A DNA stretch of 64,000 nucleotides from Cephalopachus bancanus (GCA_027257055.1 JAPVLO010000056.1:124001-188000); one strand, 5' to 3'; counted from the stretch's first letter, positions 48,442-60,360 are shown. A program made the numbers and translations. Notes: generated from the sequence alone by a model not told the origin.

Positions 48442-48738
48442 GCCGGGCTTGGTGGCTCAGCCTGTAATCCCGCGCCTTTGGGAGGCCGAGGCGAGTGGAT
48501 TGCCTGAGCCCGCGGATTCAAGACCCGCCTGGGCAGGCGAGACCTCATCTCTACGATAAATCAAAAAATCAGCCGGGCGTGGTAGCGCATGCCTGTGATT
48601 CCGGCTACTCGGAAGGCTGAGGCAGAAGGATCGCCGGAGCCCAGCAGGTCGAGGCTGCGGTGGCCGGGAGCGGCCACTGCACTCCAGTCTGGGCAACAGA
48701 GTAAGACTCCAACTCAAAACAAAAACAAAAACAAAAAA
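48442..48738 (+). repeat. Alu, derived AluJ lineage, young subtype
   Basis: Flanked by AACTTACTTGC at 48430-48440 and 48739-48749. Full young set including TAATCCCGCGCCTTTGGGAG, CTGGGCAGGCGAGACCTC, GTGGCCGGGAGCGGCCACTG and GACTCCAACTCAAAACAAAA. Confidence 0.96.
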
Positions 48739-48819
48739 AACTTACTTGCTTGCTTGGTGGATTCCCAAAAAAGGGCAACAGATGGGTGAGGTTTCCAGTT
48801 GACTCATGCCTGAAAATCT

Positions 48820-49770
48820 TTTTTTTTTTTTTCCTCTTGCACGTCTGATCAATGGTTTGGTTGCAAATAGATTCTAGGTTGGCAACCATTTTCCCTCGGC
48901 ATTGTGAAGGTCTTGATCCCCAGGCTCCGAGCTTCAAGCGTGGCTGCTGTGAAGTCTGAGACCATTCTGGTTTTCTGTCCTGTGTATGTGCACTGCAGTT
49001 TCCTTCCTGGAAGCTCTCAGGACCTTTCTCTTTGTTCCTGGGATTCTGGGGGGTCTTGGTGTGGGTCTCTTGTTATCCACTGCACTGGGTGTGTCCTGGG
49101 TTCCTTCCATCTGCAGCCTCGATGCCTTCTATTCTAGGAAAATCTTTTGAGTTTTTGCCCTTAACGATTTCCTGTCCTCTGCGTTCTCGCCTCTCCCTTT
49201 CAAGAATGTCTTTCAGATGAATGGTAGATTTCCCGGTTTGGTACTGTAGTTTTCTTACTTTTTTTTTCTTTCTTATTTTCCATTTCTATCTTTTCTGTTC
49301 TACTTTCTGGTATAATGTTCTTGTCCTGATCTACCCTACTATTGTCTTTTAAGATTTTGGCTATCGTATTTTTTAGTTTCTAAGAGCTCTTTTGTGTTGT
49401 GGATTGCCTTGTTTTGTTTTGTTTTTTTCTTGCTGTAACAACCGGCTCTGTGTCATGTATGCAGTATGTTCTTTTATCTAGGGCTATCAATTACAGTCTT
49501 CCTTAAGCTCTTTTGCCCCTGTGTTGCTTCCAGTTTTTCCAAGTTTCTTTTATTCTTTCACTTGTTTGTTCATTTTTAGTTTTACTTTTAAAGAGGAAAG
49601 CTATTTTTAGGTTTAAAGAGGAAAGCCGTAAAAAATGCTGTGAGTCTGGGTGGGACCTGCCAGTAGGTGGCTTTGCTAGGAGTGATCAGCTGGGGATCTG
49701 GTCTTTCCCTTGGGAGACCCTCCAATGCCAGTGTCCCCAGGTGTTTTCTCTGGGACCATTCAGCTTCTCT
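48820..49770. other. T-rich old repeat-like sequence, not assigned
   Basis: Long T-rich stretch (for example TTTTGTTTTGTTTTTTTCTT at 49413) with the look of a decayed LINE or LTR, but I cannot place it in a family. No exon of LEXM recognised. Confidence 0.4.
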
Positions 49771-49778
49771 AGAAAAAT

Positions 49779-49912
49779 GGCCAGTTGCAATGGCTCATGC
49801 CTGAAATCCCAGCACTTTGGGAGACTAAGGAGGATTGCTTGAAGCCAGGAGTTCAAGACCAGCCTGGGCAACATAGTGAGACCCTGTCTCTACAACAAAT
49901 AAAATAAAAAGA
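49779..49912 (+). repeat. Alu left arm only (FLAM-like)
   Basis: GGCCAGTTGCAATGGCTCAT, TTGGGAGACTAAGGAGGATT, GTGAGACCCTGTCTCTACAA, ending AAATAAAATAAAAAG. Confidence 0.82.
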
Positions 49913-51343
49913 ATCTTTCATCCTGGGTGGGTTAAATGTGGTTGCTGGTGATTAGGGAAAGGAGACTGGGCTGTCTTATTCAGTGTATGCACTTCCTCCT
50001 ACTCCCTGTCTTCTCACCGTGGGGTCTGTTGCTCTGCGTTCCACTGTGGCCCCCACCCCATCTGGACGTCTCCACGAACCAACCCTCCAGTCTCCTGCTG
50101 GGTGGACGAGGAGTCGGTGGGAGGTTGTGTCTGGCTCTCCCTCTTGTTTTCAGCCACCGGTCTTGCGCCATTCCTGGGTCTTGCTGAAGTTCTTTGGCAG
50201 AGGTTGGCAAGCTTCTCTTGGCTTCCCCTGCTGCAAGCAGTTTGCTGTTCTGCCTTCTCAGCTCTGCTAATGGCTCCTTGTACTGTTTGTGTCCCTAAAA
50301 CATGCTAACATCCCTTGTCCCCTGATTCCTCTGCTCCCTTTCTTGCTTGTATCTATTTTTTTATTGACATATAATGATTATACATATTTATGGGGCATAT
50401 GTTATATTTTGATGCCTGCATACAATGTGTAATGATCAAGTCAGGGTGTTTAGGACATCCATCGCCTCAAACATGTATCAATTATTTGTGTTGGGAACAT
50501 TTTCAAATCTTCTAGCTATTTTGAAATATGCAATAAATTATTGTTAACTATAGTCTTCCTACTGTGCTATCAAACACTAGAACCTTTTCTTACTCTCTGT
50601 GTGTTTGTACCCATGAACCAACCTCTCTTCATCTCACCCCCTCCCCGCTTCCCAGCCTCTAGATAACCATTATTCTATTCTACCTCCATGAGATCAACTT
50701 TTTTTGCTCCCACATGTTAGTGAGAATGTGCAATAGTTGTCTTTCTGTGCCTGGCTTAATTCACTTAACATAGTAACCTCCAGTTCCATCCATGTTGCTG
50801 TAGATGACAGGATTTCATTCTTTTTGTGTGGCTGGATAGTTTTCCATTGTGTATGTGTATTATATTATATCAGTTCATCCATTGATAGACACTTAGGTTG
50901 ATTTCCTGTTTCATGTCTGGGCTATTGTAAATAGTGCTGCAATAAACATGGAGGGGCAGGTAACCCTTTGATATACTGATTTCCTTTCCTCTGGATAAAT
51001 ATCTATTAGTGGAATTGTTGGAGCATAGGGTAGTTCTATTTTTATTTAAAAAAGAAATTTCCATACTCTTTTCCATAATTTACATTCTTACCAACAGTAT
51101 AAATGTGCCCTTTTCTCCACATCCTGGTCAGCATAATTTTTTTTTTGTCTTTTTGATAATAGCCATCCTAACTGGACTGAGATGATATCACACTGGAGCT
51201 TTGATTTGCACTTTCCTGATGATTAGTGATGTTGAACATTTTTTCATCTGCTTATTGACCATCTGTGTGTCTTATTTTGAGAAATGTTAACTCATGTCCT
51301 TTGCCCACTTTTTAATGAGATTACTTGTTTCTTTACTGCTAAG

Positions 51344-53130
51344 TTAATTTCCTTGAATGTTGTGGATATTAGTTCCTTGTGCGAGCAATAGTTTGCAAAT
51401 ATTTTCTCCTATTCTACAGGCTGTCTCTTTACTCTGTTGATTGTTTCTTTTGCTGTGCTGAAGCTTTTTAGTATAATAGTCCCAATTGTCTATTTTTGTT
51501 TTTGTTGACTGTGCTTTTGAAGTATTAATCATAAAATCTCAGATCAATATTCTCAAGAATTTCCCCTGTATGTTTGTCTTGTAGTTTTATAATTTTGGGT
51601 TATACGTTTAAGTCTTTAATCTATCTCAAGTTGATTTTGTATATGGTAAGAGAGAGGAGTCTAGTTTAAGTCTTCTGCATGTGAATATACAGCGCCATTT
51701 TCCCAGCACCATTTTTTGAAGAGACTGCCCTTTCCTCAATTTGTTTTTGGCACCTGTATCAGAAATCAGTAGGATGCAAATCTGTACATTTATTTCTGGG
51801 TTCTCTATTCTGTTCCTTTGGTCTATGTGTCTATTTTTATACCAATAATATGCTGTTTTGGCTATAGCTTTGTAGTATATTTTAAAGTCAGGTAATGTGA
51901 TGTCTCCAGCTTTGTTCTTTTTGATCACTATTGCTTTGGCTCTTCAGAGTCTTTTGTGGTTCCATACAAAGTTTAGGATTGTTTTTTCTATTCTTGTAAA
52001 GAATGTCCTTGGTATTTTGATGGAGATTGCATTGAATTTGTAAATTGCCTTGGATAGTATAGTCATGTTAGCAATGTCAACTCTTCCTATATCTGGACAT
52101 TGGATGTCTTTTCATTTGTTTGTGTCCTCTTTAATTTCTTTCATCAGTGTTTTGTAGCTTTCATTGTAGAGGTCTTTCACCTCGGTTAAATTTATTTCTA
52201 GATATAATTTTTTTGTAGTTATGGTAAATGGGATTGTTTCTTGATTTTTTTTTCCAGCTAGTTTGTTATAGGTATATAGAAATGCTACTGATTTTTAAGT
52301 CGATTTTTATTCTGCAACTTTACTGAATTCATTCATCAGTTCTCAGAGTTTTTTGGTGGAGTCTTCAGGTTTTCTATATATAAAATCATGTTGTCTGCAA
52401 AGAGGAATAATTTTTCCAATTTGGATGCCTCCTATTTCTTTCTCTTGCCTGATTTCTTACTTGAACTTCCAGTACTTTCATTGGACATTTTGTCTTGTTT
52501 AATTCTTAGAAGTAAGGATTTCAGCTTTTCCCCATTCAGTATGTTGTTAGCTGTGGATTTGCTGTATGTGGCCTCTATTATGTTGAGATATGTTCCTTCT
52601 GTGCCTAATTTATTGAGTTTTTATTATAAAGCAATGTTGAATTTTATCAAATGTTTTTGTTCATCTATTGAGATGATCATGTGGTCTTTGTCCTCCATTC
52701 TGTTGATGTGATGTTTCATGTTTATTGATTTGCATATGTTGAACCATCCTTACATCCCTGGGATAAATCTAACTTGATCATGTTGTATTATCTTTTTGAG
52801 GTGTTGCTGGATTTAGTTTGCTTGTATTTTGTTAAGTATTTTGTGTCTATGCTCATCACGGATATTGACTTTTGTTGTTGTTATTTTGTCCTTGTCTGGT
52901 TTTAATATCAGGATAATTCTGGCCTCATGGAATGAGTTAGGAAGAATTCCTTCCTCTTCAATATTTTGGAACAGCCTGAGAAGAATTGGTGTTAGTTTTT
53001 CTTTGAAAGTTTGGTAGGATCCAGCAGTAAAGCCATCTGGTCCTGGGCTTTTCTTTGTTGGGAGACATTTTGCTACAGATTTAATCTTATTACTCATTAT
53101 TGGTCTGTTCAGATTTTCTATTTTTGTGTT
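51344..53130 (-). pseudogene. L1 ORF2 remnant (reverse transcriptase and C-terminus)
   Basis: Minus-strand pieces in order: [19 protein letters not shown] (finger block, 53097-53030), LFADNMIL at about 52383-52412 where the catalytic block is normally [23 protein letters not shown] (51928-51850) and KTKIDNWDYYTKKLQ (51510 region). Stops and shifts occur between them. The Asp-to-Asn change would remove a catalytic residue. Confidence 0.9.
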
Positions 53131-53139
53131 CTACTTTTG

Positions 53140-54060
53140 ACAGTTTGACTAGAATATGTCTTGAAGAAGACACATTTTGGTCATATCTATTTGGAGTTCT
53201 CTGAGTTTCCTGTATCTGGATGCCTATATCTCTTGCAAGACTTGGGAAGTTTTCAGCTATTATTTCATAAATAGGTTTTCTTTTTTTTTTGTTTTTAGAG
53301 TCTTTCCCTGTCACACAGGCTGAAGTGAAGTGTCACAATCAAAGCTCACTGCAGCCTCAAACTCCTGGGCTCAAGGGGATCCTTTTGCCTCAACCTCCTG
53401 AGTATTTAGGACTACAGATGCATGCCACCATGCCCAGCTAATTTAAATTTTTTTTGAGAGAGAGAGATAAGGTCTTACTGTGTCACTCAGGATGGTCTCA
53501 AACTCCTAGCTTCAAGTGATCCTCCTGCCTTGGCCTCCAAAAGTGCTGGGATTATAGGTGTGAGCCACCGCACCCATCCTAAATAGATTTTCTATACCTT
53601 TGCCTGTCTCTTCTCTTCCTGGAATTCCCCAAATTAAAATATCTTTTGCTTTATGATGTTCCGTATGTCATGTAGGGTATGCTTTATCCATTTTTTCTTT
53701 CTTTTTTAAAATTTATTTTTGTCTGGGTTATTTCAAAAGACCTGTTTTCAAGTTCAGAAACTCTTCTGCTTGACCTAGTGTATTGTTGAAGCTCTTGATT
53801 GTATTTTCATTTCATCTGTTGAATTATTCAGTTCCAAGATTTCTGGTTTTGTTGTTTTTTTTTTTTAATAATATCTATCTCTTTGTGGAATCTCATTCAG
53901 ACTATGGATTGTTTCTCTGATTTCTTTGTATTGTTTATTTGTGTTATCTTGTATCTCACTCAGTGTCTTTAATATCATTATTTTGAATTATTCTCAGGCA
54001 TTTCTTAGGTTTCCTTTTCTTGGGGATCTGTAACTAGAGAATTATGGTGTACTTTTGGAG
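53140..54060 (-). pseudogene. L1 ORF1 remnant
   Basis: ENFPSLARDIGIQIQETQRT and RYDQNVSSSRHILVKLSK (53300-53140) match the ORF1 RNA-binding part; a coiled-coil-like stretch (KEIRETIHSLNEI) lies near 53900. Interrupted by the Alu at 53283-53579. Confidence 0.82.
53283..53579 (-). repeat. Alu, AluJ-like, inside the L1
   Basis: TTAGAGTCTTTCCCTGTCAC, GCTCACTGCAGCCTCAAACT, ATAAGGTCTTACTGTGTCAC and GTGTGAGCCACCGCACCCAT. A GAGAGAGAGA run sits in the linker. No local-family marks. Confidence 0.9.
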
Positions 54061-54439
54061 GTGTTGTGTTTCCTTGCTTTTTCATGTTTTTTGTGTCGTT
54101 ACATTGATTTGTGTGCATCTGGTGCAACAGTCAATTCTTTCAACTTTATGGCAGGCTTTTGTAGGGAATGACTTTTTTTCTGTAGTTGTATTTATAGTGT
54201 TGGTTGAGTAGGATGCTTTGACTTTGCTTCTGGGTGAATTCAGTAGTGTAGCCTCTGTATGATTTATTTGGCTATAACTGGTGTCAGTGATGTCTTGGAG
54301 TTTCTTAGTGGCTTTATCCCTTTTTTTGTTGTTAGTGGAGGCGATGTCAAGACTTTGTTGGGGATGGGGACACAAGCCCTGAGTCAGTTCCTGGGCACCA
54401 GTGATGAGTGACAGTGGCAGTGAGCTGGGTGTGTCATTC

Positions 54440-54860
54440 CTTGAGCCCCTAGTCAGCATACATGGGTGCTGGTGGAAGTGGGTCTGAGTGGGATGGTCCT
54501 CATGCTTCCATATGGCATGTTTGGGTGCTGGTGTTGGCAGTGCTTGGGCCCCTGGGTGGTGTATGTGGTATCAGTGGTGGCAGTAGTGGCAGTGGGCTAA
54601 TCCTCCAGCCCCTGTGTGGTGTATGTGGGCACCACTGGTGGCAGGGGTGGGCAAGAGGAACTGGTCCCCAGCCTAGCTACAGGACAAGCATATCTTCAGG
54701 CCCTCCTGTGGTGCACATAGGTGCTGGCAGTAGCAGGTGGACTGGCTGGATTCCCAACCCCTGGTGGCAGGTTTGGGCACCAGCAGTTTGGGTGGGTGCA
54801 TTCTGATGGCATGCAGGTAAGCTGGTTGTCAGGCTCCCCGAAGCCACAGGCAGGTGCATG
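54440..54860 (-). repeat. Degenerate tandem units in L1 5' region
   Basis: Imperfect 70-80 base units each containing GTGGTGTATGTGG / GTGCTGG / GGCAG-type runs (54490, 54550, 54615, 54700, 54770). Consistent with the tandem organisation of some older L1 5' regions. Confidence 0.5.
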
Positions 54861-55603
54861 ACAGCTCCACCACTGGAGGGGGCAGGATTGCTATCAGTGA
54901 CAGTAGTTCCAGGTGGGAAGCACATGTTTGGGTTTGCTTTGTCCTGGCAATAGCTTACCTAGGGCACTGCGCTGCCTGCTTGTCAGGGTATAGACCACTG
55001 CCTGGGATAGGGTGCTGGGAACCTGGATGTCCTGCCGGGCCCAGCCAGTGCTGTGACAGTTCAGCACTCTGAGTGGACATGAGGGATGTCTGTAGGGCTC
55101 CGGGGATGTGGAGACATGGGGCTGTAGGGCCCCAGGTCAGGATGTGGTCTGGTGGGGACTAGGCTTTCAAAATGGCGCCAGGTGCAGCTGCTTGGGTCTC
55201 AGGGGGGTGTGTGGGACCCAGTGCAGACTCCTTCTCTGGAATGATGGCACTGCATGGACTCCTGGCAGCTTCCTTTGTGTTTCAGGGGCTGCAAGGCCTG
55301 AAGGCTTCCCTGTGGGTAGGATTGCAAGAGTCTGCGGGGGGAGTGTGGACCACCAAGGGCCTCTTGCTTTCTTTTTCCCCCATTGGGAAGTTCTTCCTGG
55401 CTCTGAGATGACCCTGGCCAGGCCAGCTGCTCACTGCCTTCTCCTCCTGTGCCTCAAAGGTTCCCTGCTGAATTCTAGTATTCTCTCTTAGATGCTCTGT
55501 TTAACGTGTGGTTATCTGCTCGCTGTTTTGTCCTTCTTTATGGAAGAGGCATGTGCTAGGCACCTCTAGTCAGCCATTTTGAAGCCCCCTCCTTGTTTGT
55601 CTA

Positions 55604-56177
55604 TTTTTTTGAGTCAGGGTCTCACTTTGCCACTCAGGCTGGAGTGCTGTGGCATGATCACAGCTTGCTGCAGCCTTGGCCTCCTGGGCTCAGGTGATCC
55701 TTCCGCCTCAGCCTTCCAAATAGCTGAGAATACAGGTGCATGCCAACACACCTGGCTCATTTATATATATTTTTTGGAGTTGGAGTCTCACTCTGTCACC
55801 CAGGCTGGAGTGCAGCCACCCCAGTGTCGACCCACTGGGTTTCGGCAATCCTTCTGCTTCAGCCTTCTAAGTGGCCAGAACTATAGGCATGCACTGCCAT
55901 GCCCGGCTAATTTTTGATTTATTGTAGAGACAAGGTCTCACCAAGTTGCCTGGGCTGGTCCCGAACCCGTGGGCTCAGGCTATCCACTTGCCTTGGCCTC
56001 CCAAAGTGCTGGGATTACAGGCTGAGCCACTAAGCCTGGCCCCATTTTTAAATTTTGTATAGAGACGAAGTCTCACTGTGTTGCCTAGGCTGGTCTTGAA
56101 CTCCTGGGCTCAAGCAGTCCTCCTGTCTCGGCTTCCCAAAGTGCTGGGATTACAGGCATGAGTCACTGCACCCAGCC
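55604..56177 (-). repeat. Alu, AluJ-like, split by a younger Alu
   Basis: Right part 55604-55768 (GAGTCAGGGTCTCACTTTGC), left part 56041-56177 (GAGACGAAGTCTCACTGTGT). Flanked by CCTTGTTTGTCTATTTTT (about 55589-55606) and CCTTGTTTGTCTAATTTT (from 56176). Inserted at the 5' edge of the L1. Confidence 0.88.
55769..56041 (-). repeat. Alu, derived AluJ lineage, nested in an older Alu
   Basis: GGAGTTGGAGTCTCACTCTG, TTTTTGATTTATTGTAGAGA and CAGGCTGAGCCACTAAGCCT. It lies in the linker of the 55604-56177 Alu, so it is younger. A short deletion removes part of the right arm (GTGCAGCCACCCCAG). Confidence 0.92.
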
Positions 56178-56329
56178 TTGTTTGTCTAATTTTTTAAAAA
56201 AATGTCTTTATATTTTTAGTGGACTACAGAAGGAAATAGAGACAAATACATGTATTTATTGGTCTTGTTTAATGGCGAATCATATGTAATACTTTTTGGG
56301 TGCAAAAGCATTTTCTTCCCCTTTCCAGT

Positions 56330-56465
56330 CAAGGTGGTTAGCCTTATTTTATGGGTGTTGAACCAGGACCAGAGAGGGGAGCAACTTGCCCAAAGCCACA
56401 CAGCTGGTGAGTGACAGAACTGGCACAAGAATCCAGTCCTTCCCTTTCCAGAGCTGTGTCCTTTC
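56330..56465 (-). repeat. MIR
   Basis: TTATTTTATGGGTGTTGAAC, AGAGAGGGGAGCAACTTGCC and AAAGCCACACAGCTGGTGAG: reverse MIR. Confidence 0.8.
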
Positions 56466-56689
56466 CACATGCCAACACTCATGTGAGGAGTGGGGGGTGC
56501 TAGGAAAAACGCCATGTCCGATTCCTGCAGGACCACTCCTCCCAGCTACCCTCTCAGCAAAGCCTCGCCTGAGATATGCTGTTGGCTTTGTGAAGGGCTC
56601 TAGGGAAGGGAAGGTTGCCCCGTCCCCAGTGGGCCCTCCCTCTCGTGTCAGTATTCTCCTTCACTACGGTTAACACATCCAACACTCAG

Positions 56690-56890
56690 GCCTGTGAGAA
56701 TGAGAGGATTTCCCTTGTGACCTGGCTTGGAATTCTATGTATGCCATTTAGCTGTGGGACCTGGGCAACTTGGAAAAGACTTTCCTCGTCTGAAAAATGA
56801 GGGTGAATGAATAAGCATGTCAGAGTCTGTTATAAGGACTGGGTGAGATGATGCATGTGAATGTTCTCTGCCCCGCGGATGCTGTTTTGT
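56690..56890 (+). repeat. MIR
   Basis: GGAATTCTATGTATGCCATT, TAGCTGTGGGACCTGGGCAA, CTCGTCTGAAAAATGAGGGT and GTGAGATGATGCATGTGAAT: sense MIR. Confidence 0.78.
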
Positions 56891-57082
56891 AGGTACACTG
56901 CAGATGCTAGCTTTCTCTTCACTTAGCAGCTGCTTGTGCTTTTTCAGAATTCTGTTTAACTTATTTATATGAGGAACGTGTTCTTTGCAGAGGATTAAAA
57001 TGCACATCATCTAGAAGAGAAATTACAATGACTTCAATCACCCTCTGTTTCCAAAGACCCAAGAAAAATCCTCTAGTAAGAT

Positions 57083-57164
57083 TGCGGGAGTCCAGCTCCT
57101 GCTGGGTTCAGGGTAGCCCAAAGGTGGAGATGGCGTCGGCGACTGTGAGAATGAGAGAAAGAGG

Positions 57165-57218
<54 letters not shown>

Positions 57219-58041
57219 AGAGAGAGACTTGGACAACTGCTTAGATTTGAGCAGAAGACCTTTATTGAGTGTCAACAGTGGGTTTTTATACTCATATGTC
57301 TTCACGTGAACACAAAGCCAGGTGTGTTCCCCACCCACCAGAGTTCTTTCAGGTATGAGGAAGGAAATCCCATAAGAGAATCCATGAGAGAATCCTTTTC
57401 ATCCTAAGCTAATTTATACTAAATACCAAGTTAACCGATAACCTACAAATCCCTTAACAAAGTTAACCTTAATCCGTGACTGACCTATCCTATAAACCTT
57501 TTTCATCCTAAGCTGATTTATACTAATACCAAGTTAAACAATTCTATAGAAACTTAAGTACTTACTTACAACCTAAAGTGGTCCATCCCGAAATATTTGG
57601 AATGTGGCCCAGTCCAAAGTTTACAGTGGGCTACCTGCAGGTAACCTAGTCGCATTCTTTCAACAAAATGGCTGTCTTTTAAAACTATATTCTACAATTT
57701 ACACCTTATTCAACTTCAATAAATCCTAAGATCACGACCCAGAAGCCTGTGACCAATACTAGGGCTCTTAGACATGACCCAGGTTTGAATTATGTGTTGT
57801 GTGAAAGTCAAAACTGCAGTTTGTGGAAGAATGGGAACAATGAGCTTCTAAAGTTAGCTTGTGTTCATCCCGGTCTCAGAGTTTTTATGTTTTGAGCTCA
57901 CAGAAGCTTAATCTGGTTAGTGATGAGTAGAAAGGGGGAAGAAATGGGGTCAATAGCTCCTGAATGCATCCTAGTGGTCTCGGGGTCAACGGCCCTTCCT
58001 GATCCCTAATGCTCAGTGGGCCGCATGGCCAGCTCCCAACA
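57083..58041 (-). mobile_element. Retroviral 3' LTR (class II ERV)
   Basis: About 959 bases with minus-strand ends TGTTGGGAGC and GGACTCCCGCA. Directly next to its U3 end (58042-58058) is a polypurine tract. A minus-strand AATAAAGG (57259-57266 area) is the likely poly(A) signal, followed by a (TC)n stretch and the U5-like end. I cannot assign the LTR to a named HML or other family with confidence. Confidence 0.88.
57157..57230. repeat. (GA)n microsatellite inside the LTR
   Basis: About 30 GA units, with AAGAG interruptions, between the poly(A) signal and the LTR end (TC on the minus, sense strand of the provirus). Confidence 0.92.
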
Positions 58042-58058
58042 TCTCCCCCTTTTTTATT
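58042..58058 (-). other. Polypurine tract of the provirus
   Basis: On the minus strand AAAAAAGGGGGAGA immediately before TGTTGGG. This is the plus-strand primer site of retroviral reverse transcription and fixes the LTR edge and orientation. Confidence 0.88.
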
Positions 58059-58069
58059 TTTTTAGCATG

Positions 58070-59500
58070 AAACCATGAAACTCCCTGTAGAGCTGACTCT
58101 TCTTTAGCACTCTGAAGATGATTGGGAGTAAACACAGCAATAAAAGAATCACTGCTCCGCAAATGCCCACATTAATGAGTATAGACATTAATGGTTTTTG
58201 GTTAGCAAATGATGAGCTAATCAATTCAGTGGAATCTCTTGATGTAATTTAGTGAGGTCTATTCTCAGGTCTGAATAGTTCCAAATTCCAAGTTCCTTTA
58301 TCTCAAGTATGGACAGATTTAAACTCAAAGTGACATTAGAGAGCAATTTTATTTTTAAAGGTCAGAAGTTCTTGTCCTACTGCTAAACTGCTTCCTTCAA
58401 AGCATTAATCTTACTTTCTAACTTCTGGTCTATGATTTTCTGAGTAGCCACGGCAATAGAAACATTTTTAGACAGCCGATCAGCAAACGTAGCTGTATGA
58501 ACTTTCTTAGATAATGCTATAACTGAAACTGTTACAGAAGTAGCTATTAAAGCTATAATTCCAAAAATCTTTTCTGTCTTTCCGAAAGGGAATTAACCTC
58601 ATACAGTGTTTGTAAACCATATTCATTGTATCAGCGAGATGACAATTGTACTGGAACCATTAAGTAAGGAACAACAAATTCCTTATAAGAAGCATCAGTT
58701 AAACAATTAGTTAATACACTTGTTTACAAGACAAATTATAAACATCATTTTTATGTTTTATGGTCAATGTTAACACTGAAGGTACCCATTCATTAATATG
58801 CCATCTAGCAGATAAGGCCATAGATTAAAGCCCCAGTCACTAATAGTTAGTTTTTCACGGGGTAAAAAATAGTCCACTTTAGAGTCATAAATATAGTCTC
58901 TCCATATTGGATATCTGGAATCTCATGAAATGATCAGCCAGTCCTTCTCAGTGTTGTTAAAAACAAATGGGAGGTGAACAAGAGCTTCCTTCATAAGGAC
59001 AATTATTGTTTATAGCATGTTTAGTTTGAGCATTAGGACCCCCCATTAACTGGGGAGAGTCAGTAAACACATTGATAACTTCATTATCCCAAGTAACTTG
59101 CTGAAATTTTGGAGCATTTGGCATATAAGCCCAATAAGTTTTGTTAACATCAGTTAATGCATAAGCTAGGTTGGTTTGAGACATTGTAAGAGCTATCATG
59201 GCCAAAAATAAAGTTACTGGACTAATAGGAACATGTTGTGAGGTTACCATATCTCCTGCTTCTTCTGCCAGGAATTCTATTTGCTCCCATGTTGGTAATT
59301 GGGAATGACGGACGCTGAAGACGTTGTTGTCTTGAATGGGATAATCTGAGATGAAAGTTTTTGTTCTGCAATGAATGCTCTCTCATCTGGTTTGTCAGTG
59401 TTTCTCCTTCCTCAGGCTGGCAGCATGAATGGTGCAATTCTTGTTCAGCCGAGTGTTGCAAATTCTGTTCAGCATGTAATGATGCTTCCCTACACAAAGA
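58070..59500 (-). pseudogene. Class II ERV env remnant
   Basis: Surface part: 58957-59250 with TYWAYMPNAPKFQQVTW and SCSPPICF, resembling betaretrovirus/HERV-K (HML) surface proteins, followed by stops. Transmembrane part: about 58070-58600, with a fusion-peptide-like FGIIALIATSVTVSVIAL and KIIDQKLESKINAL, then stops. A leader-like region extends to about 59500 in another frame. Not functional. Confidence 0.85.
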
Positions 59501-59599
59501 AAACAGCTCCTCTTCTTAGTGGTTGGTAGACATTGCTCCATGTCTATTCCTTTGAGTTGACAGGATCCATGCCACCGTCTCGGCCTTTGGGTTAGCGGG

Positions 59600-60360
59600 G
59601 GCATTTCAGATAAATCAATCAGGAATCCAAACAGGAGTTGACTCGTCCTGTGGGAATATGCAAGCATAGTCTCTCCCACTGGTTAATAATATATCAGGCC
59701 CTCTCCATTGGCCTGTGAAAAGATCCTTCCATAGGTTTAACATTTCCTTTTGGGTTCCAGTGTCTAGCCATAGCTGAATTGCCTGAAGAATTCAAATTTA
59801 AATGGTTTATAACAAATAAAGCATGATTTAAAACACGATGAGGAAAACTATACTTAAACTCCCCCTCTTGTAATTTATGTATTTGATTTTTTAAAGTTTG
59901 ATGGGCTCTTTTAACTATGGCTTGACCCTGTGGGTTATAAGGAATTTTTGTAGAATGAGAACAAAACTGTTGAAAAGATTTTGATGTATATGTAGGACCG
60001 TTGTCAGTCTTAAGTTGTTTTGTCATACCTAGTTGTGAGAAACAAAAAAATAAATGTTGTACCACGTCCTTGTAAGCTTTTCCAGTTCTTGTTGAGGCTA
60101 AAATAACATGAGAAAACGTATCCACAGTAACATGTACATAAGAGATACATGAGTTACATCCATTTGTCATAACACATTAGGTTTTAATCCTCGTGAATTA
60201 ATTTTTGTTGGAACATTAACAAAAATAGGACATGTTGGACAATTCTTAATAATCTGTCTTGTTTTTCTAGGTATCTGAAATTTATAACGTAAAGCAGTGG
60301 CATTTTGATGATGAATATTATGAGACAGTTGAGTTTGAGTAACTGCCTCTGTCTCCAAAG
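59600..60360 (-). pseudogene. Class II ERV integrase remnant
   Basis: Zinc-binding end at 60167-60358 (HHQNATALRYKF, then NCPTC). Core at 59694-60170 with VHVTVDTFSHVIL and LKTDNGPTY keeping both Asp. The third acidic site reads GQAIVKRAH where Glu is expected, so the DDE set is broken. C-terminal part continues past a stop at about 59694 in the same or a neighbouring frame. Confidence 0.88.

Larger units (their letters stand above)
50354..55588 (-). mobile_element. L1, near full length in outline, internally deleted
   Basis: From its 5' end (55588, AATGGCTGACTAGAGGTGCC on the minus strand) to its A-tail (50354). 5' untranslated region about 54300-55588; ORF1 remnants about 53140-54050; ORF2 from about 53133 down to 51000; 3' untranslated region to 50354, with the typical CATATTTATGGGGCATATGT in reverse. 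ORF1 runs directly into the reverse transcriptase part of ORF2: the endonuclease and the first reverse transcriptase blocks are gone. An Alu interrupts ORF1. The element is defective, of an L1MA/L1PB-like age. Confidence 0.9.

Noticed and set aside
54462..55491. Gly/Trp-rich plus-strand frames
   Set aside because: They lie in the GC-rich 5' region of the L1, antisense to it, with repeat-driven composition.
57028..57338. Arg/Glu and Leu/Ser repeat peptides
   Set aside because: Translations of the GA/TC microsatellite in the LTR.
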